Assembly: GCF_011516635.5 (NCBI RefSeq)
Contig: NZ_CP096255.1
Coordinates: 1,116,001 to 1,180,000, forward strand
From: Bradyrhizobium barranii subsp. apii
GTDB lineage: Bacteria; Pseudomonadota; Alphaproteobacteria; Rhizobiales; Xanthobacteraceae
Length of the DNA stretch: 64,000 bases
Direction of reading: 5' to 3'
Notes under the pieces: model-generated
What the model was told of the DNA's origin: nothing
What the model saw: only the letters and a program-made list of their open reading frames with translations
Databases searched by the model: none
In this document: in pieces, positions 54,233-62,626 of the stretch
How the letters are laid out: every line of letters starts with the position of its first letter
Position numbering within the stretch: the stretch's first letter is position 1
Position numbers and translations under genes: made by a program

Positions 54233-55846
54233 CTAATGTGCCGGGCCGCCGGCCGCTTTGACGCGCCGCGTCAGCAGCACCGCGATCGCGGCGATCACCA
54301 GCACGATGCCGATCACGGCAAAGGCGTCGGAATAGCCCATCACCAGCGCCTGGCGCTTGACCGTCTTGCCGAGTGCGATGATGGCCTGCTCGCGCGCGGC
54401 GTGGGGGTCGGGCACGCCGTGGTTCATGAAGTAGTCCGTCATCTGCGCGATGCGGGTGCGGACTTCCTCGCGGCCGAGCGTGACCGACTGGCCGATGATG
54501 TTGGAGTGGAACTGCTCGCGCTTGGTGATGATGGTCGCGAGCGTCGCCGTGCCGATCGCGCCACCGAGATTGCGGAACATGTTGCTGATGCCGGAGGCCG
54601 CGGCCGCGTCCTGCGGCGCGATGCCGCCTGTCAGCACCGAGGTCAGCGGCGTCAGCACCATGGCCTGTCCCACGGCACGCACGATGTTCGGAATCCAGAG
54701 CTGGTCGCCGGCATAGTCCGGCGACATCGCCGTGTTCATGAAGCAGCTATAGGCGAAGATCAGAAGGCCGGTGATCGCGATATAGCGCGTGTCGAAGCGT
54801 TGCATCAGCTTCGGGATCAGCGGGATCAGCACGAGCTGCGGCAGGCCGGTCCAGGCCAGCACGTTGCCGATCTGCTCGGCGTTGTAGCCTTGCGCCTGGC
54901 CGAGATAGGCGGGCAGGATGTAGACCGAGCCGAACAGCGCGAAGCCGACCATCGTCATCGCAATGGTACCGAAGCCGAAATTACGCTGCGTCAGGAGACG
55001 CAGCCGGATCAGCGGCTTCTCGATCGTGAGCTCGATCGTGACGAACAGCGTCAGGCTGACGGCCGCGATCACGGCGAGCTTGACGATGAAGGGCGAGGAG
55101 AACCAGTCGTCCTTGTTGCCTTCCTCGAGCACGGCCTGCAGTGCCGACAGCCCGATCGCCATGGTGAAGATGCCGGCCCAGTCGCCTTCCTTCAAGAGAC
55201 CGAGCTGCATCTTCTGCTTCTCCAGCGTCAGATAGAGCGCCGCCACCATCACCGCGGTCGGGATCACGTTGACGAAGAAGATGGTACGCCAGCCGTAGTT
55301 CTCCGTGAGATAGCCGCCGATGGTCGGTCCGATCGCGGGGGCGAAGGTGACGGACAGCGCGAAGATCGCAAGGCCCACCGGCTGCTGCGGCTTCGGCAGC
55401 TTGGTCAGCACCAGCGTGAACGCCATCGGGATCAGCACGCCGCCGGCAAAACCCTGCAGGCCGCGCATCGCGATCATCGACGGCAAATCATGGGTGAAGG
55501 CGCAGGCGACCGAGAACGCCGCGAACAGCGTCGCGCTCGCCAGCATGTAGCGGCGGAACGAGAACACGCGGCTCAAATAATCGGTCAGGGGGATCACGAT
55601 GATCTCGCCGATCAGATACGACGTCGAGATCCAGGAGCCGTTGTCGGCGCCGGTACCGATGCCGCCCTCGATGTTGGCCAGCGAGGCGTTGGTGATCTGG
55701 ATGTTCAGGATCGCCATGAACGAGCCGATCATGGCGGCGAGCACGGCGATCCAGATCGCGGCACTCGCGCGGTTCGGGTCGGCTATTGCCGGATCAGGCG
55801 TCGCGGCCGGTGTTGCTGGCGTCGAAAGTGAGAGGCTGTTTGACAT
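54233..55846 (-). CDS. emrB: DHA2-family MFS drug:H+ antiporter (EmrB-like)
   Basis: A 537-residue inner-membrane protein with 14 predicted helices, as for EmrB/QacA. Characteristic blocks are FMAILNIQITNASLANIEGGIGTG, SWISTSYLIGEIIVIPLTDYLSRVFSFRRYM, RGLQGFAGGVLIPMAFTLVL and PAIGPTIGGYLTENYGWRTIFFVN. GGAGGG lies seven bases before the ATG. It overlaps the 3' end of the adaptor gene, so it is translated from the same message. With that adaptor and an outer-membrane channel it would extrude lipophilic drugs across both membranes; no TolC gene is adjacent. Confidence 0.9.
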   Translation of the reverse strand: MSNSLSLSTPATPAATPDPAIADPNRASAAIWIAVLAAMIGSFMAILNIQITNASLANIEGGIGTGADNGSWISTSYLIGEIIVIPLTDYLSRVFSFRRYMLASATLFAAFSVACAFTHDLPSMIAMRGLQGFAGGVLIPMAFTLVLTKLPKPQQPVGLAIFALSVTFAPAIGPTIGGYLTENYGWRTIFFVNVIPTAVMVAALYLTLEKQKMQLGLLKEGDWAGIFTMAIGLSALQAVLEEGNKDDWFSSPFIVKLAVIAAVSLTLFVTIELTIEKPLIRLRLLTQRNFGFGTIAMTMVGFALFGSVYILPAYLGQAQGYNAEQIGNVLAWTGLPQLVLIPLIPKLMQRFDTRYIAITGLLIFAYSCFMNTAMSPDYAGDQLWIPNIVRAVGQAMVLTPLTSVLTGGIAPQDAAAASGISNMFRNLGGAIGTATLATIITKREQFHSNIIGQSVTLGREEVRTRIAQMTDYFMNHGVPDPHAAREQAIIALGKTVKRQALVMGYSDAFAVIGIVLVIAAIAVLLTRRVKAAGGPAH

Positions 55847-57053
55847 GGTACGACCCTCCGGAAACGAGCTTCGCCTTTACGTTTGCCTTGGGCGCCGCGG
55901 CCGCATTGGCGGTCGGCGCGATCGAACGTGTTGCAATGGTTGGGATCACGGACATGCCGGGGCGCAGCGCGATCGCGGGACCGTGCGCGGCATCGAGCGC
56001 GATCTTGACGGGGATGCGTTGCACCACCTTGGTGAAATTGCCGGTGGCGTTGTCGGGCGGCAGCAGCGCGAATTCCTGGCCGCTCGCCGGCGCGATGGAA
56101 TCGACGTGGCCGTGCACGACCTGGCCCGGGAAGGTGTCGACCTCGATATCGACGGCCTGGCCGGCCTGCACGTGGGTCAGCTGCGTCTCCTTGAAATTGG
56201 CGACGACATAGGCGCCCTCGGCCGGCACGATCGCCATCAGCTGGGTGCCCGCCTGCACGAACTGGCCGACGCGCAAGGAGCGGTTGCCGACCACGCCGTC
56301 GATCGGCGAGACGATCGTGGTGTAGCCGAGATTGAGCTCGGCCTGACGCTGGAGTGCGGCCGCGCGTGCGGCGGCGGCCCTGGCTTGCAATATCTCGGCA
56401 TTGAGGAGATCGACCTGCTTCAAGGCGGAGGTGAGATTGGCGATATCGCGCTGGATCGCCGCGTCTGCGCCGGCGTCGCGCGCTTGCGCCTGCTGCGCGT
56501 TCTGCACGCTGCCGAAACCCGTTGCCGCGAGATCGGTGTAGCGCTTGTTCTCCTGCTTCGCGAAAACCTTCGCGGCATTGTCGACATCGATGGTCGCTCT
56601 TGCCGCCGCGATCACGGCTTGCTGGACCTCGAGCTGCGCTTGCTTGCTTGTCACCGTCGCATTCGCGGCGGCGACATCGGCCTTGGCCTGGTCGAGCGCG
56701 ACCCGGAAGTCGCGATCGTCGATCCTGGCGAGCACCTGGCCGGCCTTCACATGCTCGTTATCGCCGACCAGGACGCGGTCGAGGTAGCCGCTGACCTTCG
56801 GCGCGATCGTGGTGTTGTCGGCCTTCACATAGGCGTCATCGGTGGAGACGAGGTACTGCCCAACGGTCCAGTAGTCGTAGCCGTACCAGCTCGCGCCGGT
56901 CAGCGCGACGATCGCCGCGCCCATCAGCAACAGCTTGCGGAGATTGAGTTTTTGCCGGCGGACGCCGGTTGCCGTGGTGGGCAGGACGCCCTCCGGCACG
57001 GTTGCTGGAATAGCGATTTGGGTCGCAGCAGATGGGGTGGTGTGGACGGTCAT
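55794..57053 (-). CDS. emrA: HlyD-family membrane fusion protein (EmrA-like)
   Basis: A 419-residue adaptor; start at ATG 57053 after GGGGAG. One N-terminal membrane anchor (LLLMGAAIVALTGASWYGYDYW) is followed by the biotinyl-lipoyl-like hairpin: STDDAYVKADNTTIAPKVSGYLDRVLVGDNEHVKAGQVLARIDDRDF. A long coiled-coil region and the DGVVGNRSLRVGQFVQAGTQLMAIVP barrel follow. It overlaps the EmrB gene by about 50 bp. The divergent TetR gene probably regulates both. The Ala-rich tail is low-complexity. Confidence 0.9.
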   Translation of the reverse strand: MTVHTTPSAATQIAIPATVPEGVLPTTATGVRRQKLNLRKLLLMGAAIVALTGASWYGYDYWTVGQYLVSTDDAYVKADNTTIAPKVSGYLDRVLVGDNEHVKAGQVLARIDDRDFRVALDQAKADVAAANATVTSKQAQLEVQQAVIAAARATIDVDNAAKVFAKQENKRYTDLAATGFGSVQNAQQAQARDAGADAAIQRDIANLTSALKQVDLLNAEILQARAAAARAAALQRQAELNLGYTTIVSPIDGVVGNRSLRVGQFVQAGTQLMAIVPAEGAYVVANFKETQLTHVQAGQAVDIEVDTFPGQVVHGHVDSIAPASGQEFALLPPDNATGNFTKVVQRIPVKIALDAAHGPAIALRPGMSVIPTIATRSIAPTANAAAAPKANVKAKLVSGGSYHVKQPLTFDASNTGRDA

Positions 57054-57073
57054 GGCCGGCTCCCCTGAATTGG

Positions 57074-57137
57074 GAAACTTGACGATTTCCAAAATGCGAC
57101 TAGCTTTGGAATTGTCAATGGAATGACAGGCGTCATT
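57074..57137. promoter_or_regulatory. divergent emrA-tetR promoter region with two palindromes
   Basis: AATGAC-AGGC-GTCATT (57122-57137) is an exact 16-bp inverted repeat eight bases before the TetR ATG. TTCCAAA-N11-TTTGGAA stands at about 57086-57110. A consensus -35 box TTGACA on the minus strand (57118-57113) lies between them and could drive emrAB. A TetR repressor bound at the first palindrome would block both directions. Confidence 0.6.
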
Positions 57138-57144
57138 TAAAAGC

Positions 57145-57798
57145 ATGGCTCAGGCAAAACCTTCAGGTGAATGCCGCCCCCGCGGGCGGCCGCAACTGCG
57201 CAGCGACGAGGAGACGAGGCGGATCGTCTTCGATACAGCGCGCAACGCCTTCGCCGTCGACGGCTATGCCGCGACCAGCACCGAAGAGCTGGCACGCCGC
57301 GCCGGCATCTCGACCAAGACGCTCTATCGCCTGTTTCCGGGCAAGGCCGCACTGTTCGAGGCGATGTGCGCGGACAGGCTCGAGCAGCTGCTCTCCGCCG
57401 TCGATCTGCAAGGAAGCGACGAGGTCGATATCGAGACGGGCCTGCGTGCCGCGCTGCTGGCCTGCGCCGATCTCGCACTCGATCCGGAGGTCGTGGCGCT
57501 GCAGCGCATGGTGCTGCAGGAATCCGCCGCGTTCCCCGAGCTCGCCGCCAACTTCTACAGCAACGGCATTTCCCGCACCGTCAGGACGCTCGCGGGCTGG
57601 CTGCGCGTCCAGGTCAAGCGCAAGCGCATCGCCATCGACGATGCGGAGGAAGTTGCCGGCATGCTGATCGGCATGGTCGCATCGGCGCCGCAGCGCGCGG
57701 CGATCTATGGCGGCATGCCGCTGCCGTCACGCAAGCAGATCGAGCGCCGCGTGCAGACCTGCGCGTCCCTGTTCCTCGATGGCTGCCGCGCCGCGTAG
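57145..57798 (+). CDS. TetR/AcrR-family repressor
   Basis: A 217-residue regulator. The N-terminal DNA-binding domain reads RRIVFDTARNAFAVDGYAATSTEELARRAGISTKTLYRLFPGKAALFEAM, the classical TetR helix-turn-helix. The C-terminal part is helical, with a typical ligand-binding core (LRAALLACADLALDPEVVALQRMVLQESAAFPELAANFY). It is divergent from emrAB and is most likely their drug-responsive repressor. The ATG has no Shine-Dalgarno sequence, as the operator region directly abuts it. Confidence 0.9.
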   Translation: MAQAKPSGECRPRGRPQLRSDEETRRIVFDTARNAFAVDGYAATSTEELARRAGISTKTLYRLFPGKAALFEAMCADRLEQLLSAVDLQGSDEVDIETGLRAALLACADLALDPEVVALQRMVLQESAAFPELAANFYSNGISRTVRTLAGWLRVQVKRKRIAIDDAEEVAGMLIGMVASAPQRAAIYGGMPLPSRKQIERRVQTCASLFLDGCRAA

Positions 57799-57808
57799 CC
57801 GTCTCCCT

Positions 57809-57837
57809 TTGACAATCCGGTTTGGTTCGGCTATCTA
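57809..57837 (+). promoter_or_regulatory. sigma-70-like promoter of the MarR gene
   Basis: TTGACA (57809-57814), 17 bases, TATCTA (57832-57837). The expected start point is within a base or two of the ATG at 57844, so the transcript is probably leaderless; no Shine-Dalgarno sequence is present. Confidence 0.6.
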
Positions 57838-57843
57838 TGTCGC

Positions 57844-58293
57844 ATGCGAAATAAAGAAGCCGCAGCGAGGCATCATCGGCTGATTTACCTCCTGAACGTC
57901 GCGCAACGCCGTTTGCAGCGCTGGATGGCGGCGCAGCCGCAGAACGAGGTCACGCCGGCGCAGGCGGGGCTGTTGTTCATCCTCGGCAAGCAGGACGGCG
58001 TGCTGATGGGCGAGGCGGGCGCGGCGCTCGACATGGGGCCGGCCGGAATTTCCGGACTCGTCGATCGCAGTGCTGCGGCAAGGCTGGTCGAGCGGCGGGC
58101 CGATCGCGAGGATGGCCGGGCCTGGCGCGTATGGCTGACGCCGAAGGGGCGCACCGTGCTGACGCAGGCGAAGACTGACGCGGCGCAGATCAACGCCGCG
58201 CTGACGGACGGCTTTACCAGCGCGGAGATCGACATCGTCGCGCGCTGGCTGACCAGCATTCAGGACAAGTTTCCAAGACCTTCCGACGAATAA
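57844..58293 (+). CDS. MarR-family regulator
   Basis: A 149-residue regulator: LIYLLNVAQRRLQRWMAAQPQNEVTPAQAGLLFIL, then a winged helix (GEAGAALDMGPAGISGLVDRSAAARLVERRADREDGRAWRVWLTPKGRTVL) with the DxRxxxxxLT wing seen as DREDGRAWRVWLT. It probably responds to a phenolic or drug-like ligand. It ends 11 bases before the enoyl-CoA hydratase gene, so the two form an operon and the regulator may control it. Confidence 0.9.
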   Translation: MRNKEAAARHHRLIYLLNVAQRRLQRWMAAQPQNEVTPAQAGLLFILGKQDGVLMGEAGAALDMGPAGISGLVDRSAAARLVERRADREDGRAWRVWLTPKGRTVLTQAKTDAAQINAALTDGFTSAEIDIVARWLTSIQDKFPRPSDE

Positions 58294-58304
58294 AGGAGAG
58301 AACC

Positions 58305-59075
58305 ATGACCGAGCACGTCCGGATCGAGAACAACAACGGAATTCTCACCCTCACGCTGGCGCGCCCCGACAAGAAGAACGCGCTGACGGATGCGATGTAC
58401 GGCAAGCTCGCCGACACCATCGAATCCGCCGAGTTCGATCCGTCCACCCGCGTGATCCTGATCCGCGGCGAGGGTGACATGTTCACCGCCGGCAACGATG
58501 TCGGCGAATTCGCCGCCGTGGCAGCCGGCAAGTCCGAAGGCAGCCGCAACGTCGTGCGCTTCATCCAGTCGCTGGCGCGCTGCACCCGGCCGCTGGTCGC
58601 GGCCGTGCAGGGCCGCGCCGTCGGCGTCGGCACCACGATGCTGCTGCATTGCGACCTCGTCGTGCTCGCCGACAACGCGCAATTGTCGACGCCCTTCGTC
58701 AGCCTCGCGCTGGTGCCGGAGGCCGCCTCCAGCCTGCTGATGCCGGCGCGCATCGGCTACGCCCGCGCCTACGAGATGTTCGCGCTGGGCGAGACCGTAC
58801 CGGCGAGGTCGGCGCTGGAATGGGGCCTTGCCAATCGCGTGGTGCCGCTCGACAAGCTCGATGCCGAGGCGCTCGCGCTGGCGCAGCGGCTCGCTCGCCA
58901 GCCGGCCGGCGCGCTTACTGCGACCAAGAAGCTGATGCGCAACGGCGAGGCGCTGGTCGCGCAGATGCAGGCCGAAGGCGAGCAATTCGCGCAGCGTTTG
59001 CGCACCGCTGAGGCGCGTGAGGCCTTCACCGCTTTCGCCGAGCGCCGGCCGCCTGACTTCACCAAGGTTGCCTGA
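58305..59075 (+). CDS. enoyl-CoA hydratase/isomerase-family protein
   Basis: A 256-residue crotonase with AAAGGAG before the ATG. The oxyanion-hole blocks are ALTDAMYGKLADTIESAE, FTAGNDVGEF and the second GRAVGVGTTMLLHCDLVVLADNAQLSTPFVSLALVPEAAS. In true hydratases two Glu residues lie at the second and third block; here the third is in the EAASS position (LVPEAAS), while the position before GRAVGVG is not Glu. That makes isomerase, thioesterase-like or other crotonase chemistry possible. It is controlled with MarR. The role may be in degradation of aromatic or fatty acyl-CoA esters. Confidence 0.88.
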   Translation: MTEHVRIENNNGILTLTLARPDKKNALTDAMYGKLADTIESAEFDPSTRVILIRGEGDMFTAGNDVGEFAAVAAGKSEGSRNVVRFIQSLARCTRPLVAAVQGRAVGVGTTMLLHCDLVVLADNAQLSTPFVSLALVPEAASSLLMPARIGYARAYEMFALGETVPARSALEWGLANRVVPLDKLDAEALALAQRLARQPAGALTATKKLMRNGEALVAQMQAEGEQFAQRLRTAEAREAFTAFAERRPPDFTKVA

Positions 59076-59196
59076 TTTCGCTAGTCTTAAAGCGCTTACA
59101 GACCGGGCACTTCCGGCAATTTGACTAAAACCTTAACCGATCCTTGGCATGTCGCGATGCAGGGTGGCCGGCAGTACAATGCAGGCCCCCTGACTC

Positions 59197-61278
59197 ATGG
59201 TAATGTTTAAGAAATCGGTAAGCTCGCTTCTCCTGACCTTGATGGCCCTGCTGGCCGCCGGTGCGCTCGCCTCTACGGCGATCCAGATGTTCGGAGCGTT
59301 CGGTCGCTACAGCGACAGTCTCGAGACGGCGCGGCTCGCCGCTGCCGACAAGGCGATCTTCCATGGCGTGCTCGCGTTGCGCAACAATCGTGGCGATGCC
59401 CAGAGCGCCATCCTTGGCGAGGACGATCCAAAGGCAAAACTCGCCGAAGCCGAGAAGGCAGAGCAGGGCGGCTATGAAGGGATCAGCGCTGCACTCTCGA
59501 CCGTCGATTTCGCACGCCGCGACGAGCTCGCCGGCACGCTGAAGCAGCGCTGGAACGAAGCCGCGCCGCAATTCCAGCTGTTCTACGACGAGGCCAGGCT
59601 TCCGCGCGCCGAGCGCAAGATGGAGCGAACCAATTCCTGGTACGATGCCGTCACCAAGGTCATCGACACTGCGAACTTCGCCTCCACCGCGGTGTCGAAC
59701 CGCGCCTGGATGAACGATCCCTACATCGCTCGCATGATCCAGGTCCGCCGCTTCGCCTGGCAGGTGCGCGACCGCTATGGGGTCCATTGTTCGTCGCTTC
59801 GCTCGAACATCAACAGCAGCAAGCCGCTCGACGACGTTCAGAAGCGGTCGGTGGCGCAATGGGACGGCACGATCGCCTCCGGCTGGGCGGGCATGGCCGA
59901 GTTGCTGGCCGCGCCCGACGTGACGGCGGAGCTGGTGACGGCAGCGTCGGACGCGAAGACCAAGACCGATGGCGTCCTGAAGCAGATCGGCGATCTCACC
60001 AAGAATCTCGACGGCAGCGGCAAGCCCGCGATGCCCGCTTCGGAGTGGAATACGCTGTGCCAGTCGCCGTTCCCGCTCATTGTCGGGGTCGCGACCAAGG
60101 CGCTGGATCAGTCGATCGCGCGTGCCGAGGCCGTGCAGACCAAGGCGCTCACCAACCTCATCGTGCAGTCGCTCGCGTTTCTGCTCGCGCTCGCCGTGAC
60201 CCTCGCCGGCGTCTACGTGGTGCGCAATCGACTGATGCGCCCGGTCCGCGCCATCCTCGACGCCATCGCGCGAATCGGCGCCCGTGATTATGCGACGCCC
60301 GTGCCGCGATCCCGATATCCCGACGAGTTCGGCACCATGGCTGCCGCGCTCGAGAGCCTGCGCGAGAGCGCGGCGACCGCCGAGCGGCTGGGCCAGGAAC
60401 GCGAATCGCAGCAGGCGTTGCAACTCGCCCGCTCCGGCACCGTGGACGACGCATGCCGCAGCTTCGACGACACCGTGCAGGCGGTGATCCACAGTGTCGC
60501 GGCTTCGGCGAGGGAGCTCGATGCCACCGCGACCGATGTGCGCACGCTGGTATCAGAGTCGACCAGCCAGACCGCGGCAGTCTCTTCCGCAGCCGAGCAG
60601 GCCACCAACAATCTCGAGACCATCGCGGCCGCGACCGAGGAACTCTCCGCATCCGTCGGCGAGATCTCCGCACAGGTGCAGTTGAGCGCCCGCGAGGCGC
60701 GCGAGGCGGTGTCGCAGGCCGAGCGGACCAACGCGACGGTCGAGATCCTCGATCAGACCGCGAGCCGGATCGGCGAGGTCGTGAAGATGATCAACGCCAT
60801 CGCCGGCCAGACCAATCTCCTGGCGCTGAACGCGACCATCGAGGCGGCGCGTGCGGGCGAGGCCGGCCGCGGCTTTGCCGTTGTCGCCGGCGAGGTCAAG
60901 AGCCTCGCCGCGCAGACCGCAACCGCAACCGAAGAAATCTCGCGCCAGGTCGAGGAGATCCAGGGCGCGACGGGCCAGGCCGTGACCGCCATCCGCTCGA
61001 TCGGGGGCGCCATCAGCGGCATCGACGAGAAGATGACGGCGATCGCAGCCGCCGTCGAGGAGCAGCGCGCGGCCACCACCGAGATCTCGCGCAACTTCCA
61101 GCAGGCCGCCCAGGGCACCCGCGAGGTCACCGATACCATCGGCAGCGTCGCGAGACTCAACCAGGAAACCGGCAACGCCGGCACGGTGCTGTCCGAATCC
61201 GTGAAGAAGATGTCGGGCGATGCCGATCGTCTTCGCGTCGCGGTCGAGGGCTTTTTGGGTGCCGTGAAGACCGCATAA
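59197..61278 (+). CDS. methyl-accepting chemotaxis protein
   Basis: A 693-residue chemoreceptor. TM1 is near residues 8-30 ([22 protein letters not shown]), then a long periplasmic domain of about 290 residues with several Cys ([18 protein letters not shown]) that could form a disulfide. TM2 ([22 protein letters not shown]) is followed by a HAMP domain ([21 protein letters not shown]) and the signalling hairpin [44 protein letters not shown]. The last residues are GAVKTA, without a CheR-binding pentapeptide, so it must be adapted by assistance or not at all. No che genes are near. The ligand is unknown. Confidence 0.92.
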   Translation: MVMFKKSVSSLLLTLMALLAAGALASTAIQMFGAFGRYSDSLETARLAAADKAIFHGVLALRNNRGDAQSAILGEDDPKAKLAEAEKAEQGGYEGISAALSTVDFARRDELAGTLKQRWNEAAPQFQLFYDEARLPRAERKMERTNSWYDAVTKVIDTANFASTAVSNRAWMNDPYIARMIQVRRFAWQVRDRYGVHCSSLRSNINSSKPLDDVQKRSVAQWDGTIASGWAGMAELLAAPDVTAELVTAASDAKTKTDGVLKQIGDLTKNLDGSGKPAMPASEWNTLCQSPFPLIVGVATKALDQSIARAEAVQTKALTNLIVQSLAFLLALAVTLAGVYVVRNRLMRPVRAILDAIARIGARDYATPVPRSRYPDEFGTMAAALESLRESAATAERLGQERESQQALQLARSGTVDDACRSFDDTVQAVIHSVAASARELDATATDVRTLVSESTSQTAAVSSAAEQATNNLETIAAATEELSASVGEISAQVQLSAREAREAVSQAERTNATVEILDQTASRIGEVVKMINAIAGQTNLLALNATIEAARAGEAGRGFAVVAGEVKSLAAQTATATEEISRQVEEIQGATGQAVTAIRSIGGAISGIDEKMTAIAAAVEEQRAATTEISRNFQQAAQGTREVTDTIGSVARLNQETGNAGTVLSESVKKMSGDADRLRVAVEGFLGAVKTA

Positions 61279-61395
61279 CTTCGATCGTCATCCGTCTGGG
61301 CGTCGCGCGAACGGCATTGCCGCCGCTTCACGCGGCGGGTACATCTGTGGCGCTGCGGGAGTGCAGCAACAGACGTATCAAGGATGGAGAGTTCG

Positions 61396-62334
61396 ATGCC
61401 GGTCACCCCACACAAGGCCCAGCGCCCCTATCGCGGCGTGTTCCCGGTCGCGCCCACCATCTTCGACGAGTGCGGCGAGCTCGACCTCGAGGGCCAGCGC
61501 CGCTGCATCGATTTCATGATCGATGCGGGCTCGAATGGTCTCTGTATCCTCGCCAATTTCTCCGAGCAGTTCGTGCTCACCGATGCCGAGCGCGAAACCG
61601 TGATGCATGCGGTGCTGGAGCATGTCGCGGGCCGGGTTCCCGTGATCGTCACCACCACGCATTTCAGCTCGGCCGTCTGCGCGGCGCGCAGCCAGCAGGC
61701 GGAGGCGGCGGGGGCCGCCATGGTCATGGTGATGCCGCCCTATCACGGCGCGACCTTCCGCGTGCCCGAGAAGGGCATCGTCGAATTCTTCAAGGTGCTC
61801 TCGGGCGCGATCAACATTCCAATCATGATCCAGGATGCACCGGTGGCGGGCACGCCGCTGTCGGTCGAGCTGCTCGCGCGGCTGGCGCGCGACTTCGCCA
61901 ACATCCGCTATTTCAAGATCGAGGTGCCGGGCGCGGCTGCAAAGCTGCGCAGCCTGATCGAGGCGGGCGGCAAGGATATCGAAGGCCCGTGGGACGGCGA
62001 GGAAGCCATCACGCTGCTCGCCGATCTCGACGCCGGCGCCACCGGCGCGATGACGGGCGGCGGCTATCCCGACGGCATCCGCCAGATCATCCATCCCTAT
62101 TTCGCCGGCAAGCGTGAGGAGGCAAAGGCCGCCTATGAGCGCTGGCTGCCGCTGATCAACTACGAGAACCGCCAATGCGGCCTGATCGCCTGCAAGGCCA
62201 TGATGCAGGCCGGCGGCGTGATCAAATCGGACGCCGTGCGGCATCCGCTCCAGCCGCTGCACCCGGCGACGCGGGCAGGGCTGCTGGAGCTCGCCAAGGA
62301 GCGGGATGCGCTGGCGTTGCGGTGGGGGAAGTAG
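61396..62334 (+). CDS. second dihydrodipicolinate synthase/NAL-family enzyme
   Basis: A 312-residue TIM-barrel enzyme; the start is at ATG 61396, with GGAG seven bases upstream. Landmarks are GVFPVAPTIFDECGELDLEGQRRCIDFMIDAGSNGLCILANFSEQF (the usual GTTGE loop is replaced by ANFSEQ), PVIVTTTHFSS, and IRYFKIEVPGAAAKLRS for the Schiff-base Lys. This variant resembles 2-keto-3-deoxy-sugar-acid aldolase/dehydratase branches rather than DapA. The paralogue at 40484 is only distantly related. It lies alone, behind the chemoreceptor gene. Confidence 0.85.
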   Translation: MPVTPHKAQRPYRGVFPVAPTIFDECGELDLEGQRRCIDFMIDAGSNGLCILANFSEQFVLTDAERETVMHAVLEHVAGRVPVIVTTTHFSSAVCAARSQQAEAAGAAMVMVMPPYHGATFRVPEKGIVEFFKVLSGAINIPIMIQDAPVAGTPLSVELLARLARDFANIRYFKIEVPGAAAKLRSLIEAGGKDIEGPWDGEEAITLLADLDAGATGAMTGGGYPDGIRQIIHPYFAGKREEAKAAYERWLPLINYENRQCGLIACKAMMQAGGVIKSDAVRHPLQPLHPATRAGLLELAKERDALALRWGK

Positions 62335-62364
62335 CGCCGTACCCACTCGGTAGTCGCCAGGTCT

Positions 62365-62400
62365 CTCGGCAGTCCCCGCCTTCGCGGGGGCGACGCCGAG
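62365..62400. terminator. compound hairpin after the DHDPS-family gene
   Basis: Nested inverted repeats: outer arms CTCGGC (62365-62370) and GCCGAG (62395-62400), inner arms CCCCGC (62374-62379) and GCGGGG (62384-62389), with a CTTC loop. It lies 30 bp after the stop codon. No T run follows, so it may be a Rho-independent-like stop, an mRNA-stabilising structure or a REP-like repeat copied elsewhere in the genome. Confidence 0.6.
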
Positions 62401-62626
62401 TGTGAGGTGCGCGCTGGCCTGATCCCGCCGGCTTCCGTCTGGCTGAGGGCGTCGAATTAGCGCGGTTCGCGCGGTTTCCCGCAGTCCGGCGATGACATAT
62501 TGTACGCTCCTTGCACGCTCGCCAACCAGGTCCGCGGAGCTTCTCAAGACGTCGCTGAGCAGCTCTTCATTATGCCGCTATTCCGAGCCAGGTTGGAGCG
62601 AGCCGACGAAACAGGGAGGCAGTGCC
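62401..62626. other. intergenic DNA before the methanethiol oxidase gene
   Basis: About 225 bp of non-coding sequence. Only the AGGGAGG ribosome binding site at 62613-62619 is clear. A short frame crossing this area on the plus strand is not supported because it overlaps the start of the next gene in another frame. Confidence 0.4.

Noticed and set aside
54236..55831. 531-codon frame antisense to emrB
   Set aside because: Composition is dominated by Arg, His, Asp and Gly without hydrophobic segments, a mirror of a membrane protein gene.
59140..59165. Sigma-54-like promoter before the chemoreceptor (TGGCAT...TGC)
   Set aside because: The spacing between the GG and GC elements is off by one base, which this promoter type does not tolerate.
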